From Alphaproteobacteria bacterium HGW-Alphaproteobacteria-13 (lineage in GTDB: Bacteria; Pseudomonadota; Alphaproteobacteria; Sphingomonadales; Sphingomonadaceae), in assembly GCA_002842935.1 (NCBI GenBank), contig PHEM01000241.1:1-5159 (forward strand): a DNA stretch of 5,159 nucleotides, given 5' to 3'. The notes under the pieces were generated by a model. The model made no database searches and was not told where the DNA came from. It was given only the letters and a program-made list of their open reading frames with translations. A program made the position numbers and the translations under genes. Shown here piece by piece: positions 1 through 3,784 of the stretch (positions are counted from its first letter, which is position 1; every line of letters begins with the position of its first letter).

Positions 1-8
1 TTGGTCAT
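1..8 (-). CDS. Start of a gene running off the left edge (product unknown)
   Basis: Only the first two codons and part of a third (ATG ACC AA) are inside the window. The evidence for a real start is the upstream context: AGGAGG at positions 20-15, a 6-base spacer CCGAAA, then ATG at 8-6. This is the strongest Shine-Dalgarno in the window. The protein would begin Met-Thr-Lys or Met-Thr-Asn. The product cannot be read. A transposase is one possibility, because the leader lies in a stretch less GC-rich than the rest and next to dispersed repeats, but that is inference. Confidence 0.45.
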
Positions 9-14
9 TTTCGG

Positions 15-39
15 CCTCCTCTTCAACTCGCACGTTGAA
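15..39 (-). promoter_or_regulatory. Shine-Dalgarno with an abutting 6-bp hairpin
   Basis: On the minus strand, TTCAAC (39-34), loop GTGCGA (33-28) and GTTGAA (27-22) form a perfect 6-bp stem. It is followed directly by GAGGAGG (21-15), the ribosome binding site of the gene starting at position 8. A hairpin flush against a ribosome site could tune translation, or the inverted repeat could be an operator. Neither role is shown by the sequence. Confidence 0.4.
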
Positions 40-118
40 TCAGATCAACAGCCGATTGGAAATCCTCAATCGATTCAGACCAACCTCATCACGCTCTAAT
101 GTCCCGTTTTGCCGATGG

Positions 119-157
119 CTGGAGATTGCTTCGCCGCCTGCGGCTCCTCGCAATGAC
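119..157. repeat. Dispersed palindromic repeat of the CATTGCGAGGAGC type
   Basis: On the minus strand this reads GTCATTGCGAGGAG, then GCCGCAGGCGGC, then GAAGCAATCTCCAG. ATTGC (125-129) pairs with GCAAT (150-154), and GCCGC (133-137) pairs with GCGGC (140-144), giving an imperfect hairpin with a very tight apical turn. The outer bases match an intergenic repeat I recognise from many proteobacterial genomes; copy number cannot be judged here. It lies 19 bases beyond the xth stop. It has no T-run, so it is not a standard terminator. Confidence 0.6.
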
Positions 158-175
158 GGACGGTGGCGATGCTTA

Positions 176-952
176 TCAGCCGAACAGCGCCCAGGTCGGC
201 GCATGGTCGCTCGCCTTCTCGCGCCCGCGATGGGCCTTGTCGACTCCCGCGTCGATCAGCCGGTCGGCCATCGCGGGGCTGAGCAGCAGATGGTCGATGC
301 GAAAGCCGTGGTCGCGCTGCCACGCGCCGGCTTGATAGTCCCAATAGGTCCAGACATGACCCGCCGGATGGCGGCTGCGTAGCGCATCGGTCCAGCCATC
401 GCCGAGGATGCGGAAAAAGGCATCGCGCGAATCGGGCTGCATCAGCGCGTCATGCGCCATGGCGCGCGGGTCCCAGACATCGTCGTTATGCGGAATGACA
501 TTATAGTCACCCACCAGCACCGCCGGGACTTCCGCCGCCAGCAGCACCTTCGCCCGCTCGCGCAGCCGCGCCATCCAGCGCAGCTTGTAATCGAATTTCG
601 GTCCCGGCTGCGGATTGCCGTTGGGCAGATAGATGGACGCGACGCGCACGCCGTGGACGTCGGCCTCCAGATAGCGCGACTGCTCATCCTCCGCCTCGCC
701 CGCCAGGCCGCGCTGGACTTCGGCCGGCTGCGCGCCGCGCGCGAGGATCGCGACGCCGTTGAAGCCCTTTTGCCCGTGATAGAGGAAGCCGTATCCCGCC
801 GCCTCGATCTCTTTCGTCGGCATCGTCTCGTCGCTCGACTTCAGTTCCTGAAGGCAGGCGATATCGGGCTGCGTTTCTTCCAGCCATTCGACGAGGCGCG
901 GCAGGCGCGCCTTGATTCCGTTGATGTTGAACGTCGCGATCTTCAAGGCCAC
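176..952 (-). CDS. xth: Exodeoxyribonuclease III (AP endonuclease)
   Basis: Exonuclease III of the Mg-dependent EEP nuclease family (ExoIII/APE1). It cuts DNA 5' of abasic sites and degrades 3' ends of duplex DNA in base-excision repair, acting in the cytoplasm. The 258-residue length is normal and the protein looks complete. Visible active-site motifs in order are FNINGIK (N9, N11), LQELK (metal-binding E36), IYLPNG (Y108), GDYN (D149, N151), FRIDHLLLS (D220) and the C-terminal SDHAP (D249, H250). The start used is GTG at 952-950, with a modest purine stretch GGAAAGAGA upstream. A TTG two codons later would give the common family N-terminus MKIATFN, but the GG-rich bases before it sit too close for a good ribosome site. 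It lies 115 bases after erpA with a repeat pair between them, so co-transcription is uncertain. Identity is firm; the exact start is less so. Confidence 0.96.
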   Translation of the reverse strand: MALKIATFNINGIKARLPRLVEWLEETQPDIACLQELKSSDETMPTKEIEAAGYGFLYHGQKGFNGVAILARGAQPAEVQRGLAGEAEDEQSRYLEADVHGVRVASIYLPNGNPQPGPKFDYKLRWMARLRERAKVLLAAEVPAVLVGDYNVIPHNDDVWDPRAMAHDALMQPDSRDAFFRILGDGWTDALRSRHPAGHVWTYWDYQAGAWQRDHGFRIDHLLLSPAMADRLIDAGVDKAHRGREKASDHAPTWALFG

Positions 953-968
953 CTGCCAATATCTCTTT

Positions 969-1052
969 CCGTTCGCCCTGAGCTTGTCGAAGGGCCGTTC
1001 TTTTTCTCTGCGTAAAAGAAGGACGGTGCTTCGACAAGCTCAGCACAAACGG
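969..1052. repeat. Inverted pair of GAGCTTGTCGA hairpin units
   Basis: Two copies of one repeat unit face each other. The 15-base cores CTGAGCTTGTCGAAG (978-992) and its exact reverse complement (1029-1043) extend into an imperfect palindrome of about 36 bases per arm with a 10-base loop (1006-1015). Each unit also folds alone: GCCCT (975-979) with AGGGC (991-995), and GTGCT (1026-1030) with AGCAC (1042-1046), both over the same 11-base loop. The bases that mispair in the long palindrome are the ones in these small stems. It fills most of the erpA-xth gap. It resembles the REP-like intergenic repeats of sphingomonads. Confidence 0.8.
1011..1046 (-). terminator. Possible intrinsic terminator after erpA, formed by a repeat unit
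   Basis: Reading from erpA, the hairpin GTGCT-GAGCTTGTCGA-AGCAC (on the minus strand) is followed by CCGTCCTTCTTTT, a T-rich tail. The facing unit has a similar tail (CCGTTCTTTTTC) on the plus strand, so the pair could act in both directions. The stem is only 5 bp with an 11-base loop and the T-run is broken, so termination may be weak. Part of the xth transcription may read through from erpA. Confidence 0.35.
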
Positions 1053-1067
1053 CAAAAAGGGTTAGCG

Positions 1068-1412
1068 TCAGATCGAGAAGCTGGACCCGCAGCCGCAGCC
1101 CGAAGCGGCGTTGGGATTTTCGACCTTGAACGACGATCCGCCGAGCGAATCGACGAAATCGACGATGCAGCCGCGCACCAGGTCGATGCTCACGGCATCG
1201 ACGACCAGCTTCACACCGTCGGTTTCCGTGACGATATCGTCGGCATCGATACTCTCCGCCAGGCCGAAGCGATAAGTGAAGCCCGAACAGCCGCCGCCGT
1301 CGACGGACAGGCGCAACGCAGGTTCGGCGCCGCCGCCCTTGCGATCGGCGATCCAGCGGACGCGCGCCGCGGCGGCGGGGGACAGGGCGATATCGGAAAG
1401 CTGCGTAGCCAT
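1068..1412 (-). CDS. erpA: A-type iron-sulfur cluster carrier, ErpA/HesB family
   Basis: Small cytoplasmic A-type carrier (HesB/IscA/ErpA, Fe-S biogenesis domain) that receives Fe-S clusters from the scaffold and inserts them into target proteins. It has 114 residues, the usual size, and the domain covers the whole protein. The three cluster-binding cysteines are present: C42 in GGGCSGFTY, and C106 and C108 in the C-terminal GCGCGSSFSI. A fourth cysteine, C82 (RGCIVDF), is not part of the classic set. ATG at 1412-1410 places the start directly before the conserved ISLSP-like segment (DIALSP). No Shine-Dalgarno is visible before it: the upstream bases are GCTCCCTATCTTGCCGCC. The gene follows the terminator of the M23 peptidase gene, so it probably has its own promoter. 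ErpA versus a generic IscA-like carrier cannot be settled by sequence reading alone; the NPNAAS-CGCG ending favours ErpA. Confidence 0.93.
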   Translation of the reverse strand: MATQLSDIALSPAAAARVRWIADRKGGGAEPALRLSVDGGGCSGFTYRFGLAESIDADDIVTETDGVKLVVDAVSIDLVRGCIVDFVDSLGGSSFKVENPNAASGCGCGSSFSI

Positions 1413-1418
1413 GGCGGC

Positions 1419-1447
1419 AAGATAGGGAGCCTGCCGCCATTATGCAA
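1419..1447 (-). promoter_or_regulatory. Candidate promoter of erpA, predicting a leaderless mRNA
   Basis: On the minus strand there is TTGCAT (1447-1442) as -35, a 17-base spacer, and TATCTT (1424-1419) as -10. Six bases (GCCGCC) then lead straight to the erpA ATG at 1412. The spacer is ideal but the boxes are imperfect (about 3/6 and 4/6 matches to TTGACA/TATAAT). Transcription would start at or within a base or two of the A of ATG. That would explain why erpA has no Shine-Dalgarno. An alternative -10, CATAAT (1444-1439), fits the hexamer better but has no -35 at the right distance. Confidence 0.45.
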
Positions 1448-1488
1448 TTCGCGGCCGATCGGCTCGCAAGGCGCGTCATCGCCCAATG

Positions 1489-1523
1489 AAAAGGGCGCCC
1501 CGACCTTGCGTCGGCGAGCGCCC
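1489..1523 (-). terminator. Intrinsic terminator of the M23 peptidase gene
   Basis: On the minus strand GGGCGC (1523-1518) pairs with GCGCCC (1498-1493), and inside it CCGAC (1514-1510) pairs with GTCGG (1504-1500) around the 5-base loop GCAAG. A small asymmetric bulge (TCG against G) separates the two stems. The hairpin is followed at once by TTTT (1492-1489), then CATT. It lies 27 bases past the M23 stop codon and before the erpA promoter, exactly where a terminator is expected. The T-run is short, which is common in GC-rich alphaproteobacteria. Confidence 0.75.
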
Positions 1524-1549
1524 CCTCCTCTCCGACCTGAAAAACTGCG

Positions 1550-2263
1550 TTATTCGGGACCGCCCATCGGGAGATTCTTGCCCGTCATCGCGGCGATCGT
1601 CATCGAGTCCGACTGGACGAACGGCATCGGATTCACCGGCGCGCCGTCGATGCGGACTTCATAATGGAGATGGTTGCCCGTCGAGCGGCCCGTCGAGCCG
1701 ACATAACCGAGAATGTCGCCCTTCTTCACTTGCTGGCCCGACGAGACGGCATAGGAGGACATATGGCCATAGCGCGTCTGGATCGCATTGCCATGTTCGA
1801 CCTCGACATAATTGCCATAGCCGCCGAGCCACTGGGCGCGGCCGACGATGCCGTCGGCGGTCGCATAGATGGGGGTGCCGCGCGGGGCGGGAATATCGAT
1901 GCCCTGATGGCGCGCGAGCTTGCCGGTGACGGGGTGGACGCGCATCCCATAGGACGACGACAGCGACATCTTCTCGATCGGACGACGCGAGGGGACGGCC
2001 ACGCCCGTGCTGGCGGTCAGGCCCGTGTCGAGCCGGCTCCATGCCTGAAAGACCGCGCGCGCATCATTGTCCTCGTTCGGCGAGACGATGCCGGCGATGA
2101 AATTTTCGTCATCGGGTTCGTCAGGGATGACGATCCCGGCGCTTTCACCATTTTCCGCGGCTTTTTCCGCGGCATAAGCCGCCGGAACGGCCAGGCCGAA
2201 ACAGGTCGCGGCACAAAAAAACGCACCTTGCCGCAACGATCGCGCCAGAAGAATGTTGATCAC
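1550..2263 (-). CDS. Secreted M23 (LytM-type) zinc metallopeptidase
   Basis: Predicted periplasmic peptidoglycan endopeptidase of 237 residues. Residues 1-31 form a signal peptide: a basic start (R8, R11), a hydrophobic core, and cleavage after AYA at 29-31. Residues 32 to about 95 are an acidic linker without recognisable domains. The M23 domain covers about 100-215, with SSYGMRVHP, the zinc ligands H119 and D123 in RHQGID, YGHMS (H167), and GNHLHYE (H198, H200). All ligand and catalytic positions expected of active M23 enzymes are present, so this is not a degenerate LytM regulator. The short C-terminal tail is of unknown role. The start is GTG at 2263-2261: a TAA sits directly before it in frame, and later starts would break the signal peptide. 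GGGG (2275-2272), 8 bases upstream, is a plausible but weak ribosome site. The substrate bond is not known. A terminator follows. Confidence 0.92.
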   Translation of the reverse strand: MINILLARSLRQGAFFCAATCFGLAVPAAYAAEKAAENGESAGIVIPDEPDDENFIAGIVSPNEDNDARAVFQAWSRLDTGLTASTGVAVPSRRPIEKMSLSSSYGMRVHPVTGKLARHQGIDIPAPRGTPIYATADGIVGRAQWLGGYGNYVEVEHGNAIQTRYGHMSSYAVSSGQQVKKGDILGYVGSTGRSTGNHLHYEVRIDGAPVNPMPFVQSDSMTIAAMTGKNLPMGGPE

Positions 2264-2376
2264 TTAATCGACCCCGCATCTGCCATGTCGCCAGTGGCCT
2301 GAAAGCCTCTGGTGCCGGTTTCTTTGTCCTGGATGATCGCTCACCCGGCCCGCGAGCCTGTCTGCGGGGGCAATGG
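2264..2376 (-). promoter_or_regulatory. Untranslated leader upstream of the M23 gene, possibly structured
   Basis: This 113-base gap has no convincing promoter boxes. On the minus strand CCCCGCA (2369-2363) can pair with TGCGGGG (2278-2272), and the latter includes the GGGG likely used as ribosome site. Inside, GCCGG can pair with CCGGC, and CCAG-A-GGC with GCC-A-CTGG. In such GC-rich DNA pairings of this length can arise by chance, and I recognise no known riboswitch. A tiny frame, MADAGSIK, ends in a TGA overlapping the GTG start; it has no ribosome site. Confidence 0.2.
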
Positions 2377-3168
2377 TTACGAAGCAATAACGGCATAGTA
2401 TTCTTGCGTTAAACCGGCGTTCAGGCGCGCCGAGTCGTTGAACGGCGCCTTCAAGGCCCCGCGAAACCGCTCTTTTACGAGCTTTTGCCACGTTTCGACG
2501 GCATGGAATCCCCGTTCGTCGCACAGCCAGCCGAACCAGCGCGTCCCGGCGGTGACGTGGCGGATCTCGTCGTCATAGATTCGCGTCAATATCCGCGCCG
2601 ACGCCGCGTCGCCCGCCTCGCTCAGCCGCGCGATGGTGGCGGGGGTGACGTCCAGCCCGCGCGCCTCCAGCACCATCGGCACGATGGCGAGCCGCGCGAG
2701 CGCGTCGTCGGCCGTCGCCTCCGCCGCTTCCCACAGCCCGGCGTGGGCAGGCATCGCGCCATAATGGCTGCCGAGCGCGCGCAGCCGCCGGTCGAGCAGC
2801 GCGAAATGCATCGCCTCGTCGGCCGCGACGCGAATCCAGTCGTCGACGAAGGCGCGCGGAAATTCATCGCCGAATCGTCCGACCAGATCGACGGCGAGGT
2901 CGATCGCGACGAATTCGATATGGGCGAGCGCGTGCAGCATCGCGATGCGCCCGCGCTCCGACCCGCCCTTGCGGCGGCGCGGCATCCGCGCGGGCGGCAG
3001 CAGTTCGGGCTTGGCGGGCCACGCAGGGCGATCGGGCATCGGCGCGTCGCAGCGATGGTCGAGTTCGCCGCGCCGCCACGCCCGCGCGAACGCCCGCGCC
3101 GCGCGGCGCTTGTCGTGCGGGTCAGGGGTCAGCAGCACCGCGCGCGCGGCTTCGCCAAGGGAGGTCAT
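2377..3168 (-). CDS. DUF455 family ferritin-like di-iron protein
   Basis: This 263-residue protein fits the DUF455 (COG2833) ferritin-like family, whose biochemical role I do not know to be established. The sequence shows a complete four-helix di-iron signature: E85 in AHIEF, E118 and H121 in DEAMHF, E168 in VLEARGLD, and E201 and H204 in DEIRHV. Pairs of ExxH plus two further Glu are what ferritin-like oxidases and hydroxylases use to bind two irons. Residues 1-70 hold a helical, Arg-rich lead-in and a Pro-rich segment (PDRPAWPAKPELLPPARMP). There is no signal peptide or membrane segment, so it is cytoplasmic. ATG at 3168-3166 has GGGAATGGTGAT upstream as a possible ribosome site. A cruciform-forming repeat ends only 16 bases before the start. 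It sits between a peroxiredoxin gene and an M23 gene. Family call is firm; an oxidase, hydroxylase or iron-handling role is inference. Confidence 0.88.
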   Translation of the reverse strand: MTSLGEAARAVLLTPDPHDKRRAARAFARAWRRGELDHRCDAPMPDRPAWPAKPELLPPARMPRRRKGGSERGRIAMLHALAHIEFVAIDLAVDLVGRFGDEFPRAFVDDWIRVAADEAMHFALLDRRLRALGSHYGAMPAHAGLWEAAEATADDALARLAIVPMVLEARGLDVTPATIARLSEAGDAASARILTRIYDDEIRHVTAGTRWFGWLCDERGFHAVETWQKLVKERFRGALKAPFNDSARLNAGLTQEYYAVIAS

Positions 3169-3184
3169 ATCACCATTCCCGTTG

Positions 3185-3291
3185 GTCCTGAGGAGGGGCT
3201 GAGCGCAGTCGAAGACCCGTCTCGAAGGACGCTGGCACGGCGCCTGGCCCTTCGAGACGCCATTTCGACAAGCTCAATGGCTCCTCAGGAC
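3185..3291. repeat. 107-base element able to form a four-way cruciform
   Basis: Two units of 44 and 43 bases lie in inverted orientation. Outer arms GTCCTGAGGAG (3185-3195) and CTCCTCAGGAC (3281-3291) pair perfectly, as do inner arms CGTCTCGAAGG (3218-3228) and CCTTCGAGACG (3249-3259). Between outer and inner arm each side holds its own hairpin. On the left it is GGGCT (3196-3200) with AGACC (3213-3217), one mismatch. On the right it is CCATT (3260-3264) with AATGG (3276-3280), perfect, and its loop read on the minus strand is GAGCTTGTCGA. The four stems abut with no unpaired base at the junction. A 20-base loop (3229-3248) caps the inner stem. It fills the gap between bcp and the DUF455 gene and is likely a dispersed sphingomonad repeat. 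Confidence 0.85.
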
Positions 3292-3316
3292 GAACGGGGG
3301 ATTGAAACCGCATGTC

Positions 3317-3784
3317 CTACAGCGCCTTCGCCGCCTCCAGCACCGCGTCGGCATGGCCTTTCACGCGCACCTTGCGCCAGACCTGCGCCAGCTTGCCGTC
3401 GGCGCCGAACAGGAAGGTCGATCGCTCGATCCCCATATAGGTGCGGCCGTAGTTCTGCTTTTCGACCCATGTGCCAAAGGCTTCGCACACCGTCCCGTCC
3501 TCGTCGGAGGCGAGGCGCACGGTCAGCCCATATTTGTCGCGGAACTTGCACAGCTTCGCGGGCGCGTCGCGCGACACCGCCAGCACCTGTGCGTTCAGAT
3601 GCGCGAATTCGGGCGCGAGGCGCGTGAAGTCCTGCGCCTCGGTCGTGCAGCCCGGCGTGTCGGCCTTGGGATAGAAATAGACGACCAGCGGCGCGCCCTT
3701 CATCGCGGCGAGGTCGATGACCGCGCCGTCCGCGTCGGCCAGTTTCACAGGGGGAATCGCGTCCCCGACCGTCAATGCGCTCAT
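3317..3784 (-). CDS. bcp: Peroxiredoxin, BCP/PrxQ type (thiol peroxidase)
   Basis: Cytoplasmic peroxiredoxin of the AhpC/TSA fold that reduces hydrogen and organic peroxides. Its 155 residues match the family length. The active-site loop YPKADTPGCTTEAQDF puts the peroxidatic cysteine at C46, with T43 and P44 in the usual positions and the conserved Arg at R121 in GIERSTFLF. The resolving cysteine of E. coli-type BCP, five residues after the first (C-x4-C), is replaced by Q51. Two other cysteines exist, C79 (KLCKF) and C100 (TVCEAF). C79 lies in the helix where some PrxQ enzymes carry a distant resolving cysteine, but about three residues short of that position as I recall it. ATG at 3784-3782 overlaps the glnE stop by 4 bases, so translation is probably coupled. 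TAG ends it 26 bases before the repeat element. Family call is secure; mechanism (1-Cys or atypical 2-Cys) is open. Confidence 0.95.
   Translation of the reverse strand: MSALTVGDAIPPVKLADADGAVIDLAAMKGAPLVVYFYPKADTPGCTTEAQDFTRLAPEFAHLNAQVLAVSRDAPAKLCKFRDKYGLTVRLASDEDGTVCEAFGTWVEKQNYGRTYMGIERSTFLFGADGKLAQVWRKVRVKGHADAVLEAAKAL

Larger units (their letters stand above)
1..98 (-). mobile_element. Possible end of an insertion sequence (IS630-like?)
   Basis: This stretch is clearly less GC-rich than the rest of the window, carries no tail of a neighbouring gene, and holds a leader with a strong ribosome site pointing off the edge. Read on the minus strand it begins TA followed by GAGCGTGATGAGG at about 96-84. 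This would fit a terminal repeat next to a TA target, as in IS630/Tc1-type elements. The element end and family are inferred from resemblance. The partner repeat and the transposase are outside the window. Confidence 0.3.

Noticed and set aside
944..946. TTG as the xth start, giving MKIATFN
   Set aside because: It matches the family N-terminus, but the GG-rich stretch before it is only about 2 bases away. GTG two codons earlier has better spacing. Not fully excluded.
1439..1444. CATAAT as the -10 box of erpA
   Set aside because: Good hexamer match, but no -35-like sequence 16-18 bases upstream, and it would leave a leader without a Shine-Dalgarno. Kept only as an alternative.
912..1664. Plus-strand frame of 250 codons spanning the erpA-xth gap and erpA
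   Set aside because: It passes through a repeat pair, a promoter and a terminator and has no recognisable domain; erpA on the other strand explains the coding signal.
2261..2287. Eight-codon frame MADAGSIK overlapping the M23 start as a leader peptide
   Set aside because: No ribosome site before its ATG and no attenuator-like codon pattern; a short frame like this is expected by chance.
2485..3627. Long plus-strand open frame of 380 codons
   Set aside because: It runs antisense to the DUF455 gene and the start of bcp and crosses the repeat element. Its composition is Arg/Pro/Ala-rich without any domain. GC-rich DNA often leaves such frames open opposite real genes.
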